Positions 8,208 to 16,672 of a stretch of 64,000 bases of DNA are shown here, one piece after another. This DNA comes from CAIUGU01 sp965279735 (GTDB lineage Bacteria > Pseudomonadota > Gammaproteobacteria > Steroidobacterales > Steroidobacteraceae), in assembly GCA_965279735.1 (NCBI GenBank), contig OZ257260.1, forward strand, positions 1,426,001-1,490,000. Reading direction: 5' to 3'. Position numbers and translations under genes: made by a program. The notes under the pieces were generated by a model. It was given only the letters and a program-made list of their open reading frames with translations. It ran no database searches and was not told where the DNA came from. The stretch's first letter is position 1. Each line of letters starts with the position of its first letter.

Positions 8208-9041
8208 CTATTCTTCGGGATCATCTGGCTTGCTAACGTTGAAGAAGTAAACGCCGACACCAACCTCATTTTTCCGGCTGCCGCCTTCCGCTTTCTTTCC
8301 TTTCTCGTGCTTCCTCAACCAGGAATCTAAGTACTCCAACACCTCGGAGCCTTTTTCCGAAACCAATGCATGAAACTTATCTGAAGCAGAAGCCGGCAAG
8401 TAGTTGCTCCAAGCATATCTTTCAAATAGACGGCCGCTCTTATTTTTCGGCTCTACGTTATGAGCGATGGTTGATATCAAATTGTGTATTGAGGTAGCTC
8501 CTGCCGCAAATAACTGGCCATCCACATTTGGCGGAAAAAAAAGCCTCCCAATAGGCTTAAATCTCCCCGACGGCATTTCTTCTACTACCCCCATTCGCAT
8601 CATCTCATTTATTACAGCTCTAACAGGCAAGTCGCCTGCGTAACGCTTTACTAGCGAGGTAATGCTTGGATCACGGCCATCAACCGACATTGGCGCCGGA
8701 GCTCCTGTTTCAGAAAGAAACTCCGGATCACTGAACCAGCCACGCAAAACCGTAGACCCTGGGTTCAACCCGTGCATTCCAGCCGAATCCAACGCAGGCC
8801 TCGCTTGGTCTCGAAGTTTTTTTACTTCCTTTCGACTTAGGCCAGTCAATATGGCCACTCTCGAAAGATTTGCGGGCCTTCCTCGCAATCCATATTCACC
8901 GGAGGCCACTTCTACAAAAGCAGATTTACAAACGTCGGAGAATTCACGATATCCAACTCCATATCTAAGCAGGAGCCTAGCAAGAGGAAGGATCAGGTAT
9001 CGGCAAGCAGCCAATATGGTGACGCGACTATTTCTTTGCAT
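8208..9041 (-). CDS. DUF6502-like protein, copy 2 (putative HTH protein)
   Basis: 277 residues, ATG at 9039-9041. It is a paralogue of the protein at 6015-6902: ILPLARLLLRYGVGYREFSDV, then the HTH-like SRVAILTGLSRKEVKKLR (nearly identical in both), and the C-terminal RLFERYAW and SEKGSEVLEYLDSWLRKHE. A middle motif VKRYAGDLPVRAVINEMMRMGVVEE looks like a second small helical domain. It points towards the repeat protein gene, ending 35 bases from it. Regulatory role is inferred. It could equally be a small-molecule sensor or structural partner; no catalytic residues stand out. Confidence 0.75.
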   Translation of the reverse strand: MQRNSRVTILAACRYLILPLARLLLRYGVGYREFSDVCKSAFVEVASGEYGLRGRPANLSRVAILTGLSRKEVKKLRDQARPALDSAGMHGLNPGSTVLRGWFSDPEFLSETGAPAPMSVDGRDPSITSLVKRYAGDLPVRAVINEMMRMGVVEEMPSGRFKPIGRLFFPPNVDGQLFAAGATSIHNLISTIAHNVEPKNKSGRLFERYAWSNYLPASASDKFHALVSEKGSEVLEYLDSWLRKHEKGKKAEGGSRKNEVGVGVYFFNVSKPDDPEE

Positions 9042-9207
9042 ACCTCAATAACTCACTGAAGGCATGAATTGACGCTTAAAGCCCACCGGGCAAATGCCTT
9101 GATAAGATTCTGCAATAGCCATCAACAGTATGTATAGCCGCAAGTATCAGAGGATTTGTCCAACTTGGTGCCGCTCCCTGACTTCCAAGGTCGCGAACAC
9201 CTTCCCC

Positions 9208-9774
9208 TCAGCCCTGCCCAAACCGCAGCAGTATGGTGAGGCCGATGATCGCGAAAATCGTGGCTGCGATGATACGGACCAGCTTGAGCGGAATCTTCGG
9301 CGCAAAACGGTCGGCCAGGTAGACGACCGGGGCGTTTACCAGGAGCATTCCCAGGGTTGTACCCAGTACAACCGGCACTAGGGCACCGTATTTCGCTGCC
9401 AGGGCGACTGTTGCTATCTGGGTCTTGTCGCCTATTTCAGCGACAAAGAAAGCGATCACGGTAATCACGAAGACCCCGTAGGTCCCTTTGACGGTCTCGC
9501 CTTCGTCCAGCTTGTCGGGTTTTATCGTCCAGGCGGCGATGGCGAGGAAACCAAGGCCAAGCAGCCATCGAAGCTGCTCCGGCGTCAGGCTGGCCCGCAC
9601 CCATTCGCCAGCAAGCGCCGCCAGTGCATGATTGGCAACGGTGGCAATCAGTATCCCGAAAACGATGGGCAGCGGCTTCCGGAAACGGGTCGCCAGGAGC
9701 AAGGAAAGCAGCTGCGTCTTGTCGCCGATTTCGGCAACTGCCACTGCGAGGGTCGAAACGAAGAAAGCTTCCAT
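9208..9774 (-). CDS. GDT1/TMEM165 (UPF0016) family Mn2+ exporter
   Basis: 188 residues, start ATG at 9772-9774. An internally duplicated membrane protein with about six spans; each half carries the metal-binding signature EIGDKTQ (VAEIGDKTQLLSLLL near residue 13, VAEIGDKTQIATVAL near residue 113). Family members export Mn2+ (MneA/Mnx type) or Ca2+. The upstream yybP-ykoY element independently points to manganese. The upstream open frame to 10038 is the riboswitch leader and not coding. Confidence 0.92.
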   Translation of the reverse strand: MEAFFVSTLAVAVAEIGDKTQLLSLLLATRFRKPLPIVFGILIATVANHALAALAGEWVRASLTPEQLRWLLGLGFLAIAAWTIKPDKLDEGETVKGTYGVFVITVIAFFVAEIGDKTQIATVALAAKYGALVPVVLGTTLGMLLVNAPVVYLADRFAPKIPLKLVRIIAATIFAIIGLTILLRFGQG

Positions 9775-9842
9775 TGATTTCACGCGGGGGTCAGGCGGGA
9801 GATGGATTTCCGAATGAGACGGCCTCCCCCGCCCAACCCGGA

Positions 9843-9960
9843 CATGGAAGATCGCCTCATCGGTCTCGCCAAACGCTTTGTCGGATGCACCATGGGGCCC
9901 GCGGGCTCCAAGTCTGTTGACGCATCTCCGTCTTTCACGACGGCGGCTACTCCCCAACGA
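9843..9960 (-). promoter_or_regulatory. yybP-ykoY Mn2+ riboswitch
   Basis: Reading leftward on the minus strand, the leader of the exporter gene holds the conserved blocks in the right order: GGGGAGTAGC (about 9955-9946), CGTCAACA (about 9923-9916) and GGCGAGACC (about 9870-9862). These are the signature segments of the manganese-sensing yybP-ykoY aptamer, which in proteobacteria precedes alx, mntP and UPF0016 genes. A later GTCTC can pair with GAGAC as a possible switching helix. Aptamer edges are approximate. Confidence 0.88.
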
Positions 9961-10097
9961 GTGGCGCGAGTCTAGCAGCGACAAATATGCCCGTCGACGC
10001 GTATGTAGCGCCGACTCTGAAAACGGACACTGCCTCAAAGCCCCTCGTGCAAGGCATAATCTTCCCTACACGCGGCACCTTGAACCGCGGAGAAACC

Positions 10098-10823
10098 ATG
10101 AACCCAGCGGACAAGCGCGTGACGGAACTGCTCGACAAGTGGCTGACGAGCCTCGAGCTACACCTCAAATACGCTGCTCTTGGGGATGCCGACTACGCGG
10201 CCGTGCAGCCATGGCCGAAGCACGATCGCCCCACACGCTGGATCATCGAACTCGCCCGTCAGAAGACGCTGGAGCTGCAGAGCCATCTCGAAGCTCGCCT
10301 CGCGATGGGGGATGGCAAATTTTCGGACGCCCTTGAGCTCACCGTGTTTCTCGCCAACCTGGTCGGGTCACAACACGTGCAGCGCTTCATTCCGCTGGCG
10401 GAGACGGACAAGGAGCAGAAAATCGCCCCGCCGCCACAAAAGCCCATACCGTCAAAATCGCAACCTGACCCGGCACCTGCAGATAGAACGCGCGAGATGC
10501 CGCGACTTCAGGCTGCTGCGCCCGCACGAAAAAACACGGAAGCACCAGCACCTGTCAAACCCGCCGCCCCACCCCGATCTGCCCCGAAGGCTGCGAAGAA
10601 GGCCGCTCCGGCAGCTACACCCGCCGGCAAATCCACAACCGGTCCCGCGCTGCAGAAAAAAATCATGGCGGACGCAGTACGGTTACTGAAATGGGGAAAG
10701 GAATGGCACGAGCTGGCCGATCTCATTGCACGCATTGCGGACCGGCCGCCTGCCGCGGAGATCAGGCGAATCCTCCGCAGCCACAAGGCTGAAATCGAGA
10801 TGCAGGCGGAGGGCGACGACTAG
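10098..10823 (+). CDS. Hypothetical protein with Pro/Ala/Lys-rich linker
   Basis: 241 residues from the ATG at 10098, preceded by GGAG. The layout is a helical N-terminal region (residues 1-95, MNPADKRVTELLDKWLTSLE), a low-complexity Pro/Ala/Lys stretch (about 105-180), and a short C-terminal helical region with KIMADAVRLLKWGKEWHELADLIARIADRP. No family was recognised. It converges on the Lys-rich gene at 10873 and shares a terminator with it; both have basic low-complexity segments, so a nucleic-acid-related role is possible but unproven. Confidence 0.7.
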   Translation: MNPADKRVTELLDKWLTSLELHLKYAALGDADYAAVQPWPKHDRPTRWIIELARQKTLELQSHLEARLAMGDGKFSDALELTVFLANLVGSQHVQRFIPLAETDKEQKIAPPPQKPIPSKSQPDPAPADRTREMPRLQAAAPARKNTEAPAPVKPAAPPRSAPKAAKKAAPAATPAGKSTTGPALQKKIMADAVRLLKWGKEWHELADLIARIADRPPAAEIRRILRSHKAEIEMQAEGDD

Positions 10824-10835
10824 GTCGCGCGACAC

Positions 10836-10858
10836 AGGCGGGGCTTCCTTCCCCGCCT
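10836..10858. terminator. Bidirectional terminator between convergent genes
   Basis: AGGCGGGG (10836-10843) and CCCCGCCT (10851-10858) are perfect 8-bp arms around a 7-base loop, placed between two convergent stop codons 49 bases apart. Confidence 0.75.
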
Positions 10859-10872
10859 TGCGGATTCAGACG

Positions 10873-11451
10873 TTATTTCTTCTTGCGGGCAGCTTTCCGC
10901 ACAGTCTTGGCTACTTTGCGCCGGACTGATTTAACCTTGGCCTTCACCTTCTTTTTTGCGATCTTGCCGCGGACTTTCGCCTTCACACGGGCAACCTTGG
11001 CCTTGACCTGGACTTTCTTCTTCGCCGCAACGACCTTGCGCTTGACGGCTTTGACCTTCTTCTTCACCACGGTTTTCTGTTTTGCCCCGGACTTTTTCGC
11101 AGCAGGTTTCTTCTTCGCCTTGGCCCGTTTCGGCGCGGGCTGTCTGATTTTCTCCTTGACCTGCAGGGCCAGCGCTGCCGCCGCCGATTGCAAGCCGCTC
11201 CAGATCTGCTCGGCGCCTGCGCCAATGTCCCGCCAGCCTTCGTCGGTGGACGAACTGACACGCTCCATCTGCTCCTTGCCCTGGGCAATGAGTTCGCTGA
11301 CCTGGCCGGCACGGTGCTCGTAACTGGCCTGCGCATCGCCTCGCATCTGTGCGGCGCTTTCGAGCGCCTGCTCCTGAAGCTGCTTTGCCCACTGTGCCCA
11401 CGCATTCAGCTGATCCTGGAGCTGGCGCAGATAGTCACTACGATCGGCCAT
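10873..11451 (-). CDS. Coiled-coil protein with histone H1-like Lys/Ala tail
   Basis: 192 residues from the ATG at 11449-11451. The N-terminal 100 residues are a helical, Gln/Ala/Glu-rich region (LRQLQDQLNAWAQWAKQLQE) without recognised enzymatic motifs. From about residue 105 the chain becomes an extreme Lys/Ala/Val tail rich in KKKV, KAKV and KRKVVA words, like histone H1 C-terminal domains and AlgP. It is likely to bind DNA or other polyanions. The open frame extending upstream to 12426 is antisense to the ABC gene and is not part of the protein. Confidence 0.75.
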   Translation of the reverse strand: MADRSDYLRQLQDQLNAWAQWAKQLQEQALESAAQMRGDAQASYEHRAGQVSELIAQGKEQMERVSSSTDEGWRDIGAGAEQIWSGLQSAAAALALQVKEKIRQPAPKRAKAKKKPAAKKSGAKQKTVVKKKVKAVKRKVVAAKKKVQVKAKVARVKAKVRGKIAKKKVKAKVKSVRRKVAKTVRKAARKKK

Positions 11452-11703
11452 GAGAATCTCCTTGAGAAAAGTGGCATGCCGGCACGGCGTGGCCACTATA
11501 GCCGCGAGCGGCTTGACAACCCAGCCTTTGCCCAAAAAAATCGGCACACTCTCCTGCTCCAATGTCAGGGTCAGGACATGGAAGCGGGAACGGGGTACGC
11601 ACAACAACGATGAGCGCCCCATCCAGGTCAGCCACGGAACCGTTGCCGGTTCACTACGGTCATACGGCCGGTTGCGGCACGGCGGTATCCCTTTGAGGTC
11701 ACG

Positions 11704-12432
11704 ATGATCGAAGTCAACCAGCTCACCAAGCGCTACGGTCACCTGACCGCGGTCGACAACATTTCCTTCCGGGTACAGCCGGGAGAGGTGCTGGGATTTC
11801 TCGGCCCGAACGGCGCCGGCAAGTCGACGACCATGAAAATGATCGCGGGCTTTCTCTCGCCCACGGCCGGCAGCGTCAGCGTGTGCGGATTCGATGTCGC
11901 CGAACAGCCTCTCGCCGCCAAGTCGAGCATGGGATACCTCCCGGAAGGCGCGCCGAGCTACGGGGAGATGACGGTTATTTCGTTCCTGAATTTCATAGCC
12001 GATGTCCGCGCTCTTGCCGGTGCCGAACGCCGCGGGAGGCTGAATGATGTCACCGACCGCCTCGCCCTCGGGACAGTGTTGAACCAGCCTATTGAAACGC
12101 TCTCGAAGGGATACAAGCGGCGCGTAGGCCTGGCGCAGGCCATCCTGCACGATCCGAAAGTGCTGATCCTCGATGAACCCACGGATGGCCTCGATCCCAA
12201 CCAGAAGCACGAGGTGCGGACGCTCATCAATGCGATGGCGGCGGACAAGATCATCGTCATCTCGACCCACATTCTCGAGGAAGTTGACGCGGTGTGTACC
12301 CGCGCCATCATCATCGCCGACGGCCGTTTGCTGGCCGACGACACTCCCCGTGGACTCGCGGCTCGCGCGCCGTCGGGCCGCCTTGACGATGTCTTCCGTT
12401 CCATCACCCTCGGCGTCCCTGCCCATGCGTAA
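11704..12432 (+). CDS. ABC transporter ATP-binding protein (GldA-like)
   Basis: 242 residues. All ABC motifs are visible: Walker A GPNGAGKST (residues 37-45), signature LSKGYKRR, Walker B VLILDEP and the switch STH. The sequence is closest to the GldA/NatA class in which one ATPase serves a single permease. Its last 8 bases overlap the permease start at 12425. With the permease, GldG-like and DUF4340 proteins it forms a four-gene unit. Confidence 0.93.
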   Translation: MIEVNQLTKRYGHLTAVDNISFRVQPGEVLGFLGPNGAGKSTTMKMIAGFLSPTAGSVSVCGFDVAEQPLAAKSSMGYLPEGAPSYGEMTVISFLNFIADVRALAGAERRGRLNDVTDRLALGTVLNQPIETLSKGYKRRVGLAQAILHDPKVLILDEPTDGLDPNQKHEVRTLINAMAADKIIVISTHILEEVDAVCTRAIIIADGRLLADDTPRGLAARAPSGRLDDVFRSITLGVPAHA

Positions 12433-13159
12433 CGTATCGATCGTCTTCCGCCGCGAGCTCGCAAGCTATTTTGCGACGCCCCTGGCATTCGTCTTCATCG
12501 TCATCTTCCTCGTGCTCGCGGGCGCCTTCGCGTTCTACCTCGGCAATTTCTACGAGCGGGGCCAGGCCGACCTGTCACCCTTCTTCACCTTCCACCCGTG
12601 GCTGTATCTGTTCCTGATCCCTGCCCTCTCGATGCGACTATGGGCGGAAGAACGCAAATCGGGCAGCCTCGAACTGCTCATGACCTTGCCCATCACGCTC
12701 TGGCAGGCCGTCGTCGGAAAATTCGCGGCTGCCTGGGCTTTCGCCGGTCTCGCGTTGGCCCTGACTTTCCCGGTCTGGCTGACGGTCAACTATCTCGGCG
12801 ACCCGGACAACGGTGCAATCGTCGCCGCCTACGTCGGCAGCTTCCTGATGGCAGGCGGCTTCCTCGCGATCGGCGCGTGCCTTTCTGCAGCTACGCGCAA
12901 CCAGGTGATCGCTTTCATCCTGACCGTTGTGGTGTGCTTTGCCTTCCTGCTTTCGGGACTGCCGATGGTGCTGGGTCTGTTCCAGGGCTGGGCGCCGCAG
13001 GCTCTGGTCGATGCAATCGCTTCCTTCTCCTTTCTGACCCACTTCAACGCCATCGCGAAGGGCGTGATCGATCTCAAGGACCTGGTCTATTTCGCCACGC
13101 TGATCGCCGCCTGGCTGATTGCGAACGCGATCGTGCTCGACATGAAGAAGGCTGACTGA
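12425..13159 (+). CDS. ABC-2 type permease (GldF-like)
   Basis: 244 residues from the ATG at 12425, overlapping the ATPase gene by 8 bases. It has six hydrophobic segments, starting with MRNVSIVFRRELASYFATPLA, and the WAEERKSGSLELLMTLPIT loop typical of the ABC-2/GldF permease family. It is the membrane half of the transporter. In Bacteroidetes gldAFG is linked to gliding, but in proteobacteria this set occurs without gliding and its substrate is unknown. Confidence 0.9.
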   Translation: MRNVSIVFRRELASYFATPLAFVFIVIFLVLAGAFAFYLGNFYERGQADLSPFFTFHPWLYLFLIPALSMRLWAEERKSGSLELLMTLPITLWQAVVGKFAAAWAFAGLALALTFPVWLTVNYLGDPDNGAIVAAYVGSFLMAGGFLAIGACLSAATRNQVIAFILTVVVCFAFLLSGLPMVLGLFQGWAPQALVDAIASFSFLTHFNAIAKGVIDLKDLVYFATLIAAWLIANAIVLDMKKAD

Positions 13160-13167
13160 AATCAATC

Positions 13168-15096
13168 ATGCAAGTCCAGGACACCCTCCCTTCCGCTCCT
13201 CCGCGAACGAACGCCCGCAAAGCGCTGGGCGCCACCAGCCTGATCGGACTCGCTGTGGCCTTCGTCGCGCTGACCATCATTGCCGGCTTCACGCTGCGGG
13301 GCTTCCGCCTCGATCTGACCGAGAACCGCCTGTACTCGATCGCGCCGGGCACTGAGCGCATCCTCGCCGGCATCGAAGAGCCGATCACGCTGTACTTCTT
13401 CTTTTCCGAAGCCCCCAGCCGCACGATTCCCGAACTGCGTTCGTACGCGGAACGGGTGCGCGAACTGCTTGAGGAAATGGCCCAGCGCTCCAGCGGCAAG
13501 GTCGTCCTCAACGTCGTGGACCCGCAGCCGTTCTCCGCGGAGGAAGATCGCGCCAATGAATTCGGACTGACGCCTGCCCCTGCCGGTGCGCGTGGCGAAA
13601 CGCTGTTCTTCGGTCTCGCCGGCACCAACTCGACGGATGGTCGCGAGATCATCGGCTTCTTCCAGCCCGACAAGGAAGAGTTCCTCGAGTACGACATTGC
13701 CAGCCTCATCTATCGACTGGCGCATCCGAAACACGCAGTGATCGGTCTGCTCTCGAGCCTGCCCGTCAACGGCGGATTCGATGCCGCCAGTGGTCAGACG
13801 CGACCGGCATGGGCAGGCATCGCTCAGCTGAATTCACTGTTCGACATCAAGCCCCTGACGGCCGATATCACCAGCGTCCCCGACGATGTGGAAGTCCTGC
13901 TGCTCATCCATCCGAAGCAACTTCCACCACCGGCGCTCTACGCCATAGATCAGTTCGTACTTCGTGGCGGCAAGCTGCTGGCATTCGTGGACCCGCAGGC
14001 GGAGCAGGACACCACGAGATCTCCCGACGGACAACCCGGTGCCGGACGAGCCTCTGATCTCGCGCCGCTGCTTACTGCATGGGGGATCGACTACGACACC
14101 AGCCAGGTCCTGGGCGATGCACGCAAGGCGCTCAGCGTCACGTTGCGGCCGAATCAGCCGCCGGTCCGGCATCTGGGTGTACAGGCTTTCACACGCGAAG
14201 ACTTCAATGCCGGCGATGTCGTCACTGCAGGTCTCGACAGCATCAACTTCATGACGTCAGGTGTGCTCAAAGCCCATGCGGGCGCAAGCAGCACATTTGA
14301 ACCCCTGATTCAGTCGAGCACTGAAGCGGCCTTGCTGCCGGCGGACCGGTTCTCGGTGCTCGACGATCCGCAGACGCTGCTGGACGGCTTCAAACCCACC
14401 GGCGAGCACTACGTCGTCGCAGCACGCGTGTCGGGCAACCTGACCACGGCCTATCCCGATGGACCGCCTGCTGGCGCCGCGGGTACGGCCGGACTCAAGA
14501 CCAGCACGCAACCCGCCAACGTCATCGTTGTGGCCGACACCGATGTGCTTTCGGATCTGCTGTGGGTGCGCGCCCAGAACATGTTCGGCCAGCGTGTTGC
14601 GGTGGCGTGGGCCAACAACGGTGATTTCCTGGCGAATGCGCTCGACAACCTGGCCGGCAGTGCCGACCTGATCAGTGTGCGGGGCCGGCAGAGTTTCTTC
14701 CGTCCCTTCATCCGCGTTGACCAGCTGCGGCAGAGGGCTGACGAGCGGCTGCGCGCGAAGGAACAGGAACTCGACATGCAGCTGCAGGAAACCGAGGGCA
14801 ACCTTGCCGATCTTGAGGCCGCGCGCAAGGATCGCACCGAGCTCGTCATGACCCCCGAGCAGGAAGTCGAGCTGAAGCGCTTCCAGGAAGAACGCACGCG
14901 GATTCGCAAGGAACTGCGTGAGGTTCGCCGCAGCCTCGACGTGGACATCGATCGCCTGGGCACGCTGTTGAAGATCGTCAACATCATGCTAGTCCCCGCC
15001 TTGCTGACAGTCGGCGTACTGATTGCCGCGTTTGTCCGTAGACGCAAACGCATCGGCAAGACTCACTCCCCGGTGACTGCGGGAGCTTCCACTTGA
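13168..15096 (+). CDS. GldG-family ABC transporter accessory protein
   Basis: 642 residues. One N-terminal membrane span (residues about 25-45) precedes the large periplasmic domain, which begins with LDLTENRLYSIAPGTERIL, a GldG hallmark, and continues with ITLYFFFSEA. A coiled coil (about residues 525-600, QQLRQRADERLRAKEQELDM region) leads into a C-terminal membrane span (VPALLTVGVLIAAF). It follows the permease after 8 bases and overlaps the DUF4340 gene by one base. Confidence 0.9.
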   Translation: MQVQDTLPSAPPRTNARKALGATSLIGLAVAFVALTIIAGFTLRGFRLDLTENRLYSIAPGTERILAGIEEPITLYFFFSEAPSRTIPELRSYAERVRELLEEMAQRSSGKVVLNVVDPQPFSAEEDRANEFGLTPAPAGARGETLFFGLAGTNSTDGREIIGFFQPDKEEFLEYDIASLIYRLAHPKHAVIGLLSSLPVNGGFDAASGQTRPAWAGIAQLNSLFDIKPLTADITSVPDDVEVLLLIHPKQLPPPALYAIDQFVLRGGKLLAFVDPQAEQDTTRSPDGQPGAGRASDLAPLLTAWGIDYDTSQVLGDARKALSVTLRPNQPPVRHLGVQAFTREDFNAGDVVTAGLDSINFMTSGVLKAHAGASSTFEPLIQSSTEAALLPADRFSVLDDPQTLLDGFKPTGEHYVVAARVSGNLTTAYPDGPPAGAAGTAGLKTSTQPANVIVVADTDVLSDLLWVRAQNMFGQRVAVAWANNGDFLANALDNLAGSADLISVRGRQSFFRPFIRVDQLRQRADERLRAKEQELDMQLQETEGNLADLEAARKDRTELVMTPEQEVELKRFQEERTRIRKELREVRRSLDVDIDRLGTLLKIVNIMLVPALLTVGVLIAAFVRRRKRIGKTHSPVTAGAST

Positions 15097-16178
15097 TGGC
15101 GAGCGCAGCAGCAAAACAGAGAGCCGTCATTGGCCTCATCGTCGTGGTGCTCGTCGCGGGCGCCACCTGGCTGGCCACACGCGATCGTTCTGCCCGCATT
15201 GTCTCGACGCTGCTCTATCCGGAATTTGCCGCCCAATTACAGACGGCGGAGCGCGTGCGCGTGTTTGCTACTGGCGAACAACGGGTGCTCGAACTTGTCC
15301 GGCAAGGCAAGCGCTGGTCCGTACTCCAGCGTGACAGCTATCCGGCCGACACCGGCAAAGTGGGAGTGCTGCTGCAGAACATTGCTGAACTGCGCGTGCT
15401 TGAAGAGAAGACGGCAGTCAGCGCCAACTATCCGGCGCTGGGCGTCGAAGACCTCTCGTCCGGCGATGCACAAGGCGTGAGGCTGGAGATCGTCGGTGCC
15501 GATGCATCGCAGAAGCCTCTCATCGACCTGATCGTCGGCAAGCAGGCCGCAGGCCTGGAAGCGGCGTACGTCCGCAAGAGCGGCGATGCTCCAGGCTGGC
15601 TGGTGAGCAAGCTTGAGATCTCGCGCAATCCCGGTAACTGGATTGAACCGGCAGTGACGCACGTAGATACCGACCGCATCCACCAGGCGATCGTGCGAGT
15701 GCCTGGACAACCCGATGTCACCTTCACCAAGGCAAACCGGAGCGCTGCAGATTTCACTGTCGCCGGGCTGCCCCGTGGCCAGCAACTCTCCAAACCTTCG
15801 GCAGCGAATGGTCTCGCTGCAGCGCTGCTGGCCGTGCAAGCGGAGGACGTACGTCGCAGCGACTCACTGGGGACACAGACTCCGGCTGCGCGCGCTACTT
15901 ACCGCATGTTTGATGGCTTGCAGCTGGAACTCACGGGGTGGGTTGATGAAGGCCGGTACTGGATCGCACTGACTGGTGCTTTCGACGCCGCTCTGGCAGC
16001 GAAATTCGCGAACGACAAGCCGGACGACAACACGCGCACTTCGTTCTGGCGCACTCCCGAACAAGTGCAGAAAGACGTCGAGAGATTGCAGGGTCGGGCC
16101 ACGGGGTGGGCCTTCCGGATTCCGGAATACAAGTACGAAGGGATCTTCCCGGCCGTCGACAAGTGGGTGCAGAAGTAG
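15096..16178 (+). CDS. DUF4340 domain protein
   Basis: 360 residues. The ATG at 15096 overlaps the TGA of the GldG-like gene (TGATG), so translation is probably coupled. A single N-terminal membrane anchor (VIGLIVVVLVAGATWLA) is followed by an extracytoplasmic domain with the DUF4340 pattern (LELVRQGKRWSV, YPADTGKVGVLLQNIAELRV). This family is regularly the last gene of GldA/F/G-like operons. Biochemical role unknown. Confidence 0.85.
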   Translation: MASAAAKQRAVIGLIVVVLVAGATWLATRDRSARIVSTLLYPEFAAQLQTAERVRVFATGEQRVLELVRQGKRWSVLQRDSYPADTGKVGVLLQNIAELRVLEEKTAVSANYPALGVEDLSSGDAQGVRLEIVGADASQKPLIDLIVGKQAAGLEAAYVRKSGDAPGWLVSKLEISRNPGNWIEPAVTHVDTDRIHQAIVRVPGQPDVTFTKANRSAADFTVAGLPRGQQLSKPSAANGLAAALLAVQAEDVRRSDSLGTQTPAARATYRMFDGLQLELTGWVDEGRYWIALTGAFDAALAAKFANDKPDDNTRTSFWRTPEQVQKDVERLQGRATGWAFRIPEYKYEGIFPAVDKWVQK

Positions 16179-16213
16179 GAAAGAGCTTCCTGCATCCGGG
16201 CGCAGCGAAGCGG

Positions 16214-16672
16214 TTACTGCTTCGGCTTCTTCGGCTCAACGATGATCCGCGTGCGACTCAGGCGGTCATGCCACGCGAGATGTTCGCGATCGATCACGAT
16301 CCAGAGGAATCCCGCACCCACGGGTAACCAGGAAAGGCACGCAGCGCCCAGACGCTTGAACGAATCCGTCCAGGTCGGCAGACGCCCATCTTCACGTTCC
16401 AGCTTCAGTCGCCACGCCGCCATTCCCAGCGTCTGTCCTCGCCGCGTCCAGAACACGCCGAAAAAACCCACGACGATGGCGAGCAGCGTCAGCCTGTAGA
16501 GATATTCGAGAACGCCGGACTGGACCGGGGTGATAGCCTCGCCGCCCGTGACGGGCAGAAACAGCGCGGTCACGACCATCATCACCGCCAGCACCAGCAA
16601 AAGGTCGTAGACCATCGCACCCAGTCGCCGCAGCAACCCTGCGGGATGACCGGCTTCCGACAACGTAATCAT
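16214..16672 (-). CDS. RDD family membrane protein
   Basis: 152 residues from the ATG at 16670-16672, which overlaps the lptG stop (ATGA). The RDD signature is present as AGLLRRLGAMVYDLLLVLAV, and near the C-terminus DREHLAWHDRLSRTRII matches the second conserved block with the terminal D-R-L-S. Two or three membrane spans. RDD proteins are of uncertain function, some being Na+/H+ antiporter-like. Downstream of lptFG in one transcription unit. Confidence 0.87.
   Translation of the reverse strand: MITLSEAGHPAGLLRRLGAMVYDLLLVLAVMMVVTALFLPVTGGEAITPVQSGVLEYLYRLTLLAIVVGFFGVFWTRRGQTLGMAAWRLKLEREDGRLPTWTDSFKRLGAACLSWLPVGAGFLWIVIDREHLAWHDRLSRTRIIVEPKKPKQ

Noticed and set aside
9775..10038. N-terminal extension of the Mn2+ exporter
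   Set aside because: The open extension coincides with the riboswitch aptamer; the family N-terminus begins at the ATG at 9774.
11452..12426. Long N-terminal extension of the Lys-rich protein
   Set aside because: It runs antisense through the ABC ATPase gene; the conserved-looking protein starts at 11451.
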